33,245 nt of DNA, taken from positions 1 through 33,245 of IMG/VR virus record IMGVR_UViG_3300017752_000074. One strand, written 5' to 3'. Position 1 is the first letter of the stretch. Each line of letters starts with the position of its first letter. Below the pieces are notes generated by a model. The model saw only the letters and a program-made list of their open reading frames with translations, had not been told where the DNA came from and ran no database searches. Shown here in pieces: positions 12,938-20,264 of the stretch. The position numbers and the translations under genes are program-made. Source of the DNA: a virus.

Positions 12938-13119
12938 GTGATAAAACATACTATTGCACAACTAAAGGACTTGGTTGGGCATTCTTAATTATCGTGCTTA
13001 TGCTAACTGCATTGCCCGTATTAATGACCTTGGCAATGGTTGGTCCTGAAGATTATGCACGTTACTGCAAGTTGGCGATCCATTTGCCTTGCTTTGGAAT
13101 TGGAGGCTCGGGAAGCTGA
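12934..13119 (+). CDS. single-pass membrane protein
   Basis: 61 residues, ATGA-coupled, with AGGAAG upstream. Residues about 13-36 (LGWAFLIIVLMLTALPVLMT) form a membrane span; the N-terminus is short, polar and contains Cys8. The C-terminal part has two further cysteines (YCKLAIHLPCFGIGG). Its TGA overlaps the next ATG. Function unknown. Confidence 0.6.
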   Translation: MSDKTYYCTTKGLGWAFLIIVLMLTALPVLMTLAMVGPEDYARYCKLAIHLPCFGIGGSGS

Positions 13120-13298
13120 TGCACATAATCAGAAGAAAAAATGGTGAAATAATTGCAATGGCATCACGTTATGAGGATGCCATTGCAATCGCCGATGGTA
13201 CTCGAGTTGATAAGACTGAGTATGTAATTCAGGAATCATATGACCAGCAAGAATTAGCGGAGGTCTACCGTTCCTACTATGGTACGAGGTCACTATGA
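13119..13298 (+). CDS. small hypothetical protein (59 aa), paralogue-like to 12803-12937
   Basis: The start is set at ATG 13119, within the upstream TGA, rather than the in-frame ATG 13089 that lies inside the previous gene. The product MHIIRRKNGEIIAMASRYED then AIAIADGTRVDKTEYVIQES repeats the layout of the protein at 12803 (hydrophobic start, GxII, helix with A-x-x-hydrophobic, final strand). This suggests an old duplication of a mini-domain separated by a membrane gene. ATGA-coupled to the next gene. Confidence 0.6.
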   Translation: MHIIRRKNGEIIAMASRYEDAIAIADGTRVDKTEYVIQESYDQQELAEVYRSYYGTRSL

Positions 13299-13501
13299 CA
13301 GATGATGAAGTCAGAGTAGCCGCTCAAAAAGAAGCCGAAAAAACCTTTGATGGGTTTATACTATGGTCTAAAAGAACTACCTACGCTTCAATAGCTTTTC
13401 TATTAATTGTGGCGTCGTGTAACTTTGGGGTAGAGGATGACACATATCCCAATTATAACGGAGAACAATATAATCCGTCTGGCCTGAGTGTAAAGAAATG
13501 A
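13295..13501 (+). CDS. small membrane protein resembling aa3 cytochrome oxidase subunit IV
   Basis: 68 residues with one span at about 28-45 (TYASIAFLLIVASCNFG). The segment EKTFDGFILWSKRTTY just before the span is close to the E-K-T-F-D-G-F-I/M motif that precedes the single helix of bacterial aa3-type cytochrome c oxidase subunit IV in alphaproteobacteria. The tail after the helix is short and acidic and differs. Either it derives from that host protein or the likeness is chance in a short stretch. ATGA overlaps on both sides. Confidence 0.6.
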   Translation: MTDDEVRVAAQKEAEKTFDGFILWSKRTTYASIAFLLIVASCNFGVEDDTYPNYNGEQYNPSGLSVKK

Positions 13502-13650
13502 TTGAATATTACGATATAGTAATAGCAATAGTTTTTGCTTGGATCCTACTTAATATGTTGTTTGTTCCATATGTAGGGTTTGTATTTGCATATATGTTAT
13601 ATGAATATGGCTGGGGCTACTATTGTAATTATAGGAAAAATAACTCATAA
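13498..13650 (+). CDS. short hydrophobic membrane peptide (50 aa)
   Basis: ATG 13498 in an ATGA overlap, ending at TAA 13648-13650 just before the terminators. Residues about 5-35 (YDIVIAIVFAWILLNMLFVP, then YVGFVFAYML) are hydrophobic enough for one long or two short spans. The C-terminus is Tyr/Trp-rich (YEYGWGYYCNYRKNNS). It is the last gene of the plus-strand array. Function unknown. Confidence 0.55.
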   Translation: MIEYYDIVIAIVFAWILLNMLFVPYVGFVFAYMLYEYGWGYYCNYRKNNS

Positions 13651-13655
13651 AAAAA

Positions 13656-13675
13656 GGGAAGCCCGAAGGCTTCCC
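13656..13675 (-). terminator. Rho-independent terminator of the late (minus-strand) capsid genes
   Basis: An 8-bp perfect stem GGGAAGCC/GGCTTCCC with a 4-base loop. Read on the minus strand the loop is TTCG closed by C-G, the very stable UUCG tetraloop, and the stem is followed by a run of six T. On the plus strand it lacks a T run, so it mainly serves transcripts coming from gp23. Confidence 0.85.
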
Positions 13676-13695
13676 AAATACTCTTTAATAAAGTG

Positions 13696-13717
13696 GGGCG
13701 GTTGATCCGCCCTTCTT
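13696..13717 (+). terminator. Rho-independent terminator of the plus-strand gene array
   Basis: GGGCGG (13696-13701), loop TTGAT, CCGCCC (13707-13712), then TTCTT. A GC-rich 6-bp stem with a modest T tail, placed to stop plus-strand transcription just before it enters the gp23 coding region on the other strand. Confidence 0.65.
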
Positions 13718-13735
13718 AGTATTGTATAGCTCTAA

Positions 13736-15070
13736 TTAGAACAAGTTAGCTACACGTACACGACGGTAGTATTTGTTCGCATTAGCTGTAAGAGCACCCA
13801 GACCTTGTGAATCTTGGACCGCGCCTTCCGCAAATGGGTTTGCAACCATGCCGTAGCGAGTCTTAAATCCAATTTTTGGCTGGAAGGAATTCTCACCAAT
13901 GGCACGAACCATTTGCAACGGTACATATGGGCAATAGAACAAGCCAGCATCAAAGGCAGAAGAACCTTTGTAACCAACAACCATGTAGTTTGAACCAGCA
14001 TATGGATCAATGTATACACGATAGCGGCCGTTAAGTACACCAGCAAATGTGTTGCCTGTGTCATCAACTTCCAAAGAGTTTCCGTTAAGTGCAGGAGTAT
14101 AATCCAACACACCAGCCATTTGAAGTGCAGAAGCAACATCAGAAGAACAGATAACCATGTTACCTTTTCCACGTCTTGTGTCTTTTGCAATTTGGTTAGC
14201 TTCTTGTTCAATTTGGAACATAAGTCCTTTGAACTTCTCAACAGACCAACGGCCGTTTGCATCAACATCTAGATCAAAGATGCCTGCATTAGCAGTTGAA
14301 GTAGCACCAGCAGAAGCAGTGTTGTAGATTGTACGAACAACTTCCCGGTTGATTTCTGTCAAGATTTCTGATTGCAGAATGTTAGCCAATTCTGATTCAG
14401 CATCCAAGCCGTGAACAGCTTTAAGATCCTGAGCCAATTCAGTGGTGTATTCCGCTTTCAGTGCACGTGACTTAGCAGCAACAGTTACTTTTTCAATAGA
14501 GAAAGCCATTTCTGCGTAGTTACCGCCACCAGCACCGTCGCCTAGGGCTTCAGCAGCACCTGTGGCCATACCTGTGCCTGTGTCAAACAATGAAGTGTTA
14601 CCTGTACCTGCAGCACCAGTTGAACCAACCTGTGCACCTGTACCAGCATGAATTGTATCCGCTTCACCATAGAATGCTTCATTACCTGCCTGCGTATCAT
14701 AGCGTGAACGCATTGCAAAGATAAGACCTGTTGGGCCAGTCATAGGCTGAACACCACAGATGTCATATGCAATTAGGTTCGGCATAGAACGGCGAACAAG
14801 TGAAATCAATACTGGATCATAACCAGCAGTTGGACCGCCAGCGCCTGATGCAGAACCGAAGCCGCCTGTGCCGGCATCATTGGTTGGTGCTTCTGTCAGC
14901 ATGCTCATATTAGCAGACAGATCACCTGATTCATGGAGAGCTCTTTCTGTGTTCTCCAAAATCGTCGCAGTCACGGATTTTCTATGACTGTCCTGAATAG
15001 GTGAAAAAGATTCGTGCTCAAGGATTGGCCCCCACTTTTCCACAAGCTTTTGATAGTTTGTCTCTGACAT
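13736..15070 (-). CDS. 23: major capsid protein (T4 gp23-like)
   Basis: 444 residues. The conserved N-terminus LVEKWGPILEHESFSPIQD, the fold marker RRSMPNLIAYDICGVQPMTG (residues 93-112), AKSRALKAEYTTELAQDLKA and VHGLDAE, plus the end NPFAEGAVQDSQG and YYRRVRVANLF, identify gp23, the HK97-fold hexamer subunit of the head. A likely gp21 cleavage site is SMLTE|APT after Glu60, equivalent to the T4 LTE|A site after Glu65, giving a mature protein of about 384 residues. It is shorter than T4 gp23 (521), with the insertion region replaced by a Gly/Ala/Thr-rich loop near 130-175. Ribosome site AAGGAGAT. It has its own late promoter and terminator, expected for the most abundant virion protein. Confidence 0.96.
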   Translation of the reverse strand: MSETNYQKLVEKWGPILEHESFSPIQDSHRKSVTATILENTERALHESGDLSANMSMLTEAPTNDAGTGGFGSASGAGGPTAGYDPVLISLVRRSMPNLIAYDICGVQPMTGPTGLIFAMRSRYDTQAGNEAFYGEADTIHAGTGAQVGSTGAAGTGNTSLFDTGTGMATGAAEALGDGAGGGNYAEMAFSIEKVTVAAKSRALKAEYTTELAQDLKAVHGLDAESELANILQSEILTEINREVVRTIYNTASAGATSTANAGIFDLDVDANGRWSVEKFKGLMFQIEQEANQIAKDTRRGKGNMVICSSDVASALQMAGVLDYTPALNGNSLEVDDTGNTFAGVLNGRYRVYIDPYAGSNYMVVGYKGSSAFDAGLFYCPYVPLQMVRAIGENSFQPKIGFKTRYGMVANPFAEGAVQDSQGLGALTANANKYYRRVRVANLF

Positions 15071-15108
15071 ATTTCTATCTCCTTGTTAAGTTATTTGATT
15101 ACTGTTAA

Positions 15109-15116
15109 TATTTATA
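15109..15116 (-). promoter_or_regulatory. T4-type late promoter for gp23
   Basis: Exact TATAAATA octamer on the minus strand, ending 38 bases before the gp23 start codon. In T4 this box alone, read by the gp55 sigma factor, defines late promoters. Confidence 0.8.
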
Positions 15117-15132
15117 AAAATTTAATTTTCAA

Positions 15133-16098
15133 TTATTTTCTTGCGTTGAGCGCCTCAACAAGAGCGTTGACAGAAGCATAGTCAGAAACCGTCTTCCCCA
15201 CCGTTACTTGTTCTTCTGTGATAATCTCATCTTCCTCATCAAGAACATTTTCTACTTTTGCAGCAGAAGTTGCCTCCGATACAAAGGTTTCCCTCAAGGT
15301 ATTAAGATTAGTTGTGTACGCCTCAATATCTGAAGTGTCTAATGTCTCAGCAAGAGCACGTAGTCTCTCTCTTTGAGTAATATTCAATTCAGCTGAAGTT
15401 TCTTCAAAAATCTTTTCACATTTAAGAGAAGCAATCTCCTTAGTGAGCTCAATATTTTCATTCACGACGTCATTGGCTCTATCGTTAGATTCTGCCAATT
15501 CTTCTTCCAAATCTTTGACGATATCAAACTTCTCGTCGTCGATTTCAATGTTATGCTCAGTAAACAGATCTTTCAATCCATCCATAAGCGATTCTGCCAT
15601 CTCTACCTTAATTCCGGCTTCGATTGCAACTTCGTTCTCTGTCATCCACTCATTAACTACATAGTCAAGATAGGAGTCAAGATTATCAACGATTTCTGTA
15701 ATTTTTCCGTCAACAGCTTCAGACAATTCGGTTTCAAGCTTAACATTAAGCTCTTCCTCGATTGTTGCAACACGAGCCGTAACAGACTCATTAACTGCCG
15801 CTTCAAAGACCACAGAGATCTTAGATTTAAACTCTTCTGAAAGATCCATGCCTTCGATGATTTGTTGAATTGATTCCTCAACAACAATCACTTCTTCTTC
15901 CACAACTTCAGTTGCTTCCACTTCGGCATCTTCCTTCACTGCACCAGCCTTATCGCCTGCTGCTGGGGTCACTTTATCCATTTTTTCTTCTGGATGACCC
16001 TTTTTCTTTTTATCTTCGCCACCGGCTGGGGTTACAGGCTCTGGTACGCTTGAAACACCATCGTCGGCAACGAATCGTTTTCCTTTTTCTTCTGCCAT
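15133..16098 (-). CDS. 22: prohead core scaffold protein (T4 gp22-like)
   Basis: 321 residues, very acidic, almost entirely helical/coiled coil from residue ~75 on, as expected of the gp22 scaffold that fills the prohead and is later degraded by gp21. Identity rests on position between gp21 and gp23 and on composition: a Lys/Pro/Glu-rich N-terminal tail, then ESIQQIIEGMDLSEEFKSKI and VVFEAAVNESVTARVATIEE, which match the SEEFKxKxxxxFEAAV pattern of marine T4-like scaffolds. Several I/L-x-E sites suit gp21 cleavage. AGAGGAGA ribosome site. Longer than T4 gp22 (269) owing to the N-terminal extension. Confidence 0.88.
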   Translation of the reverse strand: MAEEKGKRFVADDGVSSVPEPVTPAGGEDKKKKGHPEEKMDKVTPAAGDKAGAVKEDAEVEATEVVEEEVIVVEESIQQIIEGMDLSEEFKSKISVVFEAAVNESVTARVATIEEELNVKLETELSEAVDGKITEIVDNLDSYLDYVVNEWMTENEVAIEAGIKVEMAESLMDGLKDLFTEHNIEIDDEKFDIVKDLEEELAESNDRANDVVNENIELTKEIASLKCEKIFEETSAELNITQRERLRALAETLDTSDIEAYTTNLNTLRETFVSEATSAAKVENVLDEEDEIITEEQVTVGKTVSDYASVNALVEALNARK

Positions 16099-16142
16099 CG
16101 GTATTCTCCTCTGTTCGAATATGAATTATTTATTACTAAAAA

Positions 16143-16150
16143 TATTTATA
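16143..16150 (-). promoter_or_regulatory. T4-type late promoter for gp22
   Basis: Exact TATAAATA on the minus strand, 44 bases upstream of the gp22 start codon, between gp21 and gp22. Confidence 0.75.
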
Positions 16151-16154
16151 AAAA

Positions 16155-16853
16155 TCACTTTTTTAACGAAGAAACGAATGTCTCAAACATACGCGCTGCC
16201 GTGTTTTCGTCGATCTTCCTTGTGATTATGTTGTATTGTTTCTTGATTTCCTTCTCAATGCTTTCAACCACTTCCTTTACTTCCTCCTGGCGCTGTGCAG
16301 GCAACCAGTTATTTGAAGCAATGTCATAGTAGTATTCTACGTTTTCCATGATACCATTTACAAAGGCACTAGGTGCCGAAGGATCAGTAACAATATCGAC
16401 AGTTGCAAGATGAAAATCGTCTTGAACCTGCATGATTCCGTCTTTAGTAGCTTTGACGGAACCTAACCCTCTGGTAGATACACCGATCATAACTCCCTCA
16501 TCAATAAAGGTTTTTACAATCTCTCCCATAGGGGTACCTAGAATCTTGGCCTTACCATAAAAGTTAGACCCGTCTCTACGCATTTCTGTAATAAGGTGTG
16601 ATACTCTATCACCATTAATTGCTGGTCCATCTGGATGTCCTAGCTCACCAATAGCTCTTTTCTTAGTAATGAAATCAGTATTATATCTTTGCATTTCTTT
16701 TTCAAGAATTTGGCTAGGATAGATTCTACCATTTCTATTTTTGATGTCACCTTGCATAAAGATGCCCTCAATGAAATAAGACTTCTTACCAGTCTCTTCG
16801 TTGAGCTCGGATCCGACCTCGCAACTTTCGGTAACTTCAGTAATAAGTTTCAT
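16155..16853 (-). CDS. 21: prohead core protease (T4 gp21-like)
   Basis: 232 residues (T4 gp21: 212). A serine protease of the U9/assemblin-like fold that matures the prohead by cutting gp22, gp23 and core proteins at I/L-x-E sites. Visible: IKNRNGRIYPSQILEKEM, the catalytic His in IGELGHPDG (His73), the catalytic Ser in VMIGVSTRGLGSV (Ser126) and TVDIVTDPSAPSAFV (152-166). The C-terminal 60 residues are helical and charged (EEVKEVVESIEKEIKKQYNI) and may be removed by autoprocessing. Lies in the canonical gp20 - core gene - gp21 - gp22 order. Confidence 0.94.
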   Translation of the reverse strand: MKLITEVTESCEVGSELNEETGKKSYFIEGIFMQGDIKNRNGRIYPSQILEKEMQRYNTDFITKKRAIGELGHPDGPAINGDRVSHLITEMRRDGSNFYGKAKILGTPMGEIVKTFIDEGVMIGVSTRGLGSVKATKDGIMQVQDDFHLATVDIVTDPSAPSAFVNGIMENVEYYYDIASNNWLPAQRQEEVKEVVESIEKEIKKQYNIITRKIDENTAARMFETFVSSLKK

Positions 16854-16881
16854 TTTTACACACCTTTTAATATTTTTATTT

Positions 16882-16889
16882 TATTTATA
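16882..16889 (-). promoter_or_regulatory. T4-type late promoter for gp21
   Basis: Exact TATAAATA on the minus strand, 28 bases upstream of the gp21 start codon and close behind the stop of the 391-aa gene. Confidence 0.75.
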
Positions 16890-16892
16890 ACT

Positions 16893-18068
16893 TTACTCAG
16901 CTTCCTTAGCAAATGCCATGATATCTTTAAAACCCTGTGTATCCTTCATCATATTAGATTCCATCTCTTTACGATTTTTAGGATTCAGTGATTTCATTAC
17001 GTCATTTAACATTTTGGCATCTTTTGGGGAAACCTTGACTGATTTGCCATCTTTAAGCTTCATGGTGCCAGCTTTAACACCTTCCACCATTTCTACTTGA
17101 CTTTCTTCTTTCAATGAAGCAGGTCGTTTACCTGAAAGAAAGTGATGTAATGCTTTTTCATGAGCCGCAGCTGTGGATGATTTATTAGCACCAACCGTCC
17201 GAGTAGAAACCGTAGCTTCTTTTGAACCTTTGTCAGTATCACGTTGGTATACGTGATGGTTTGATACTGCGCCTGTTTTATTATTTTTAACATGAACATG
17301 AACTGTGTTGCCATATTCACCTGGTTCCTCATGATGAGGCACACCAGCCTTTTTCATTTTGTTGACTTTTGCAGTTACATGATTAGGAGCACCTTCACTG
17401 CCACCCTTTTTCTTAGGGCCTACGGTGAATGTATAATGTGCATGATCGACGGTACCTTCTTCAAGTGATTCATAATATGAAGAATACATTGGGTAGCCAG
17501 CCGCAAGGTTGGCAATATCATCATCGTCGTGATCATCATGTGGCTCATATCTCTTTCCTTCAGCATATGCATGAAGTGTTTTTAATTGTGCATGAGCCGC
17601 AGCCAATTTATTTTGAAACCACTCTTCAGGATCCATTGCCGTATCGGTCAAATAGTCCTCAATTTCACGAGCAGCATATTCAATAAATCTTAATTGCCCC
17701 ACCATCATGGGAATTTCTTCCGACGGGTCCTCAGTTAATGGGGCCTCTTCTAAAAAACTTTTGAATGATCTCTTTTCTGGAACTGAAGTCTCTTCTTCAA
17801 TTTGTTCTACTTCTTCATTCGTTTCTACTTCTTCCATCTTAGGAGAGGTTTCATTCTTTTTGGAATACGCCTGATCATATGCAGTCGTGTCCTGACCTTT
17901 CATATAATCACCAAGTCTTTTCTTTGGCATAGACTTAGGCTTGTAGCCTTCTTGATCACCCAAACCTAGCGGATCAATAATCTCTACTTGGTGTTGGTCT
18001 TTAAATTTCTTTTCCTCAGCCGGTTTAGGCTCTGCCACCTCGGAAAGAATGTTTTTAAACCTTTTCAT
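16893..18068 (-). CDS. putative prohead core-region protein in the gp67/gp68 slot
   Basis: 391 residues between portal (gp20) and protease (gp21), where T4 has the tiny gp67 and gp68 core proteins. The N-terminus is KRFKNILSEVAEPKPAEEKK, rich in Glu/Lys. Residues ~128-170 hold the helical block QLRFIEYAAREIEDYLTDTA and WFQNKLAAAHAQLKTLHAYA, familiar from marine T4-like phages. A His-rich middle follows (HDDHDDDDIANLAAG, HHEEPGEYGNTVHVHV). The C-terminus is a Lys/Met-rich helix (MLNDVMKSLNPKNRKEMESN). LSE and LTE-type sites suit gp21 processing. It is probably a head-core or internal protein; the central strand-rich His segment is unlike any T4 core protein I know. Confidence 0.7.
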   Translation of the reverse strand: MKRFKNILSEVAEPKPAEEKKFKDQHQVEIIDPLGLGDQEGYKPKSMPKKRLGDYMKGQDTTAYDQAYSKKNETSPKMEEVETNEEVEQIEEETSVPEKRSFKSFLEEAPLTEDPSEEIPMMVGQLRFIEYAAREIEDYLTDTAMDPEEWFQNKLAAAHAQLKTLHAYAEGKRYEPHDDHDDDDIANLAAGYPMYSSYYESLEEGTVDHAHYTFTVGPKKKGGSEGAPNHVTAKVNKMKKAGVPHHEEPGEYGNTVHVHVKNNKTGAVSNHHVYQRDTDKGSKEATVSTRTVGANKSSTAAAHEKALHHFLSGKRPASLKEESQVEMVEGVKAGTMKLKDGKSVKVSPKDAKMLNDVMKSLNPKNRKEMESNMMKDTQGFKDIMAFAKEAE

Positions 18069-18101
18069 TTTTCGATTCCTATAAGCTGTTTATTTTTATT
18101 T

Positions 18102-18109
18102 TATTTATT
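18102..18109 (-). promoter_or_regulatory. late-promoter-like box before the 391-aa gene
   Basis: AATAAATA on the minus strand, one base off TATAAATA, 33 bases before the start codon at 18068 and overlapping the gp20 stop. Confidence 0.45.
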
Positions 18110-19667
18110 AAAGTTCGGGCTCTTGATTATTATCATTATCATTATCGGTATCAAGATCTGCATCAGGATCAGGTTCTGATTCCTTTTCCTGTTCCATTCT
18201 TTCTTGTTCTTCTTTCCAATCATCATCGCTTAATTGGAGAACATTTTTAACTACCCATTCTCTTGAATAATATGTACCAACATGATCTTCAACTTCTCTC
18301 AATGTTGACATACGTTCTCTAAGTATTTCAGCATCTTTGAGTTCATCAAAATAATTTTCTTGAATAAAATCATAACGAATTGAATTTTGTATTTCTGCCC
18401 AATCTTCAGGACTCATTACACCCTTAAGAATAAGTTGTTTTTCAAGAATAATACTGAAGAGCCAGGAAAATCTACTACGGATACGACGGATAAATTTCCC
18501 AAATTTTACCTCATCACGGCTGATTTCAGAAACACGACCAAATGAATACATTGTTTCTGGTTCAAGTCTTGATAAAGGAACCTTTAATGATTTGTATAAC
18601 TTACGCTGGAAGTACTGTAAATTGGTATCGTCTGTTAACCCTGCGGCGTTACCACCTGCCATAACATCTACTTCCGTTGAGCGTTCGCCACCTCTCCGTG
18701 GGAACCAAAAGTCTTCCGTCATAGTCATCATCTTACGAGAGTCTGAAATCTCACCAGTTGATGAATTGTACTGCAACTTATTCTTATGACGAATCATCAT
18801 ATCTCTTAGATATTGTTCAGCTTTCGACTTAGGTAGGTTACCGACATCAATATAGAAGATTCTTCTCTCAGGAGCTCTTGTAAGAGTATAAATGACTGTA
18901 GCATCTTCCAGCATCCTTAATTGGTTCAGAGGTTTAATAGCTGGATGCAAATGTCCTAGAACCATTGAATTGTTTTCATTCATGATTCCAGAGGTCACAC
19001 GAGCAATAGAATCTTTTGAGATCCTATAACCTTGTGTATTACCACCTGCAGACCCTGGCGTAGAATTAGTAAAGCCACTATCAGAATAAAGGTAATATTC
19101 ATTCTTTAGTTTTTTAGTTGGAATACCAGAATGTGGATCCTTTTTACGCTTATCAATCTGTTTTACCAGTTTAATTTTACGAGGATCAATATATCGTAAT
19201 TCAATAATACCTCGTTTTAAATCATCATCATCAATAATAATATGATAATTAAGCCGACCATCCACATAGAACTTATTGAAAATGTCGTAGGCATTATTAC
19301 TAAAATCAAATAACGACAGAACATTTTTAAATTCTTCTGTTACCTTTTCTTTTACCTTATCGGGTAGATCCGTTTCTTCCAAAACAATTTCAACGACATC
19401 ATTGTTAACATCAATCGAAATTGCCTCGTTTACAACCTCATCAATTGCCTGTGCAATTTCTGGTTGGTGTGACATACCGCGGTATTTAGTGACAAGTTCG
19501 GACTCACTTTTAGCAGCACCCTCCATATCAAGAAGAGTGCCATAAAAGCCACCCATAGCGTTGCCAACGGTAATGGCACCATCATCATTTAATGGTTCAG
19601 CGAAAGACACCGGGGCATTGTCTGCCTCGTCCTCAGGTCGCTTAATCTCAAAGCCAAATAATCGCAT
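18108..19667 (-). CDS. 20: portal vertex protein (T4 gp20-like)
   Basis: 519 residues (T4: 524). The dodecameric portal initiates head assembly and conducts DNA. Seen: YRGMSHQPEIAQAIDEVVNE (residues 63-82), FYVDGRLNYHIIID, LRYIDPRKIKLVKQI, ITRAPERRIFYIDVGNLP-type core (here LTRAPERRIFYIDVGNLPKS), EDFWFPRRGGERSTEVDVMA and LKVPLSRLE followed by RISEI-like (here GRVSEISRDEVKFGKFIRRI). The C-terminus ends in a Asp/Asn run (DADLDTDNDNDNN) encoded by simple-sequence DNA. AAAGGAAC ribosome site. No recognisable late box directly upstream, so it probably relies on gp19 transcripts. Confidence 0.95.
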   Translation of the reverse strand: MRLFGFEIKRPEDEADNAPVSFAEPLNDDGAITVGNAMGGFYGTLLDMEGAAKSESELVTKYRGMSHQPEIAQAIDEVVNEAISIDVNNDVVEIVLEETDLPDKVKEKVTEEFKNVLSLFDFSNNAYDIFNKFYVDGRLNYHIIIDDDDLKRGIIELRYIDPRKIKLVKQIDKRKKDPHSGIPTKKLKNEYYLYSDSGFTNSTPGSAGGNTQGYRISKDSIARVTSGIMNENNSMVLGHLHPAIKPLNQLRMLEDATVIYTLTRAPERRIFYIDVGNLPKSKAEQYLRDMMIRHKNKLQYNSSTGEISDSRKMMTMTEDFWFPRRGGERSTEVDVMAGGNAAGLTDDTNLQYFQRKLYKSLKVPLSRLEPETMYSFGRVSEISRDEVKFGKFIRRIRSRFSWLFSIILEKQLILKGVMSPEDWAEIQNSIRYDFIQENYFDELKDAEILRERMSTLREVEDHVGTYYSREWVVKNVLQLSDDDWKEEQERMEQEKESEPDPDADLDTDNDNDNNQEPEL

Positions 19668-19700
19668 ATCGTTCCTTTAATAATATAATAAATTTAATTT

Positions 19701-20234
19701 TTATGTGGTAGGAATACCAGTAACACCCTCTACTCTCCATAAATCGTATTGGAAGGTTACTGTAAACTCTTCGATTGTATCCGATGCACTCCAATCCATT
19801 GGAATACCTTCAACGGATACAGGGAACATTCCTTCAAATATGTATGAACGTAATGCACTGCCATCCTTACCAAATTGTGTAATGATGCCGTTCGATTTAT
19901 AATCTTGTGGAAGTGCTCTGGTGTTTGCATCATGCGAGTTGATCGCATTAGTCCAAGCTTCCATTGCATTTCTGATTGCAAAATCTTCATCATTGATGAT
20001 GGTTACCGTCCAATCTTCAAATACCCTATCGCCTGCGTATTTAACATTCCTACCGAAGTATGGCACCGTGTAGGCACCCAAGCTAGAGCTTGGGATACCA
20101 GCAGCACGTACCAAAAAGGGAACCTTAAAGTCAGCCTCAGGAGCAACAGGATTCAAAATTTGACATTGAAAGAGCGTTGGACGAGCACCACCACCTACTA
20201 GTTGTGATTTAAACTCGTTTATGTTAAAACTCAT
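19701..20234 (-). CDS. 19: tail tube protein (T4 gp19-like)
   Basis: 177 residues (T4: 163). gp19 hexamers stack to form the inner tail tube. Family traits: GGARPTLFQCQILNP near the start, FLVRAAGIPSSSLGAYTVPY followed by FGRNVKYAGDRVFEDWTVTI, and a C-terminal VTFQYDLW. The order VRAAGIP, PYFGRxxKxAGDR, FEDWTVTI is typical of marine T4-like tube proteins. AAGGAGATAAGATATG gives a strong ribosome site. Adjacent to gp18 as in T4. Confidence 0.94.
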   Translation of the reverse strand: MSFNINEFKSQLVGGGARPTLFQCQILNPVAPEADFKVPFLVRAAGIPSSSLGAYTVPYFGRNVKYAGDRVFEDWTVTIINDEDFAIRNAMEAWTNAINSHDANTRALPQDYKSNGIITQFGKDGSALRSYIFEGMFPVSVEGIPMDWSASDTIEEFTVTFQYDLWRVEGVTGIPTT

Positions 20235-20256
20235 ATCTTATCTCCTTGGTTTCTTT

Positions 20257-20264
20257 TATTTATG
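20257..20264 (-). promoter_or_regulatory. late-promoter-like box before gp19
   Basis: CATAAATA on the minus strand, one base off the late octamer, 22 bases upstream of the gp19 start codon; it overlaps the end of gp18. Confidence 0.4.

Noticed and set aside
13750-14268. 172-codon frame antisense-phase to gp23 on the minus strand
   Set aside because: A shadow of the gp23 coding sequence in another frame, with a composition rich in Leu/Lys/Cys and no ribosome site.
18124-18152. ATTATTATCATTATC-type simple repeat
   Set aside because: It encodes the Asp/Asn-rich C-terminus of the gp20 portal protein on the minus strand; not a CRISPR or regulatory repeat.
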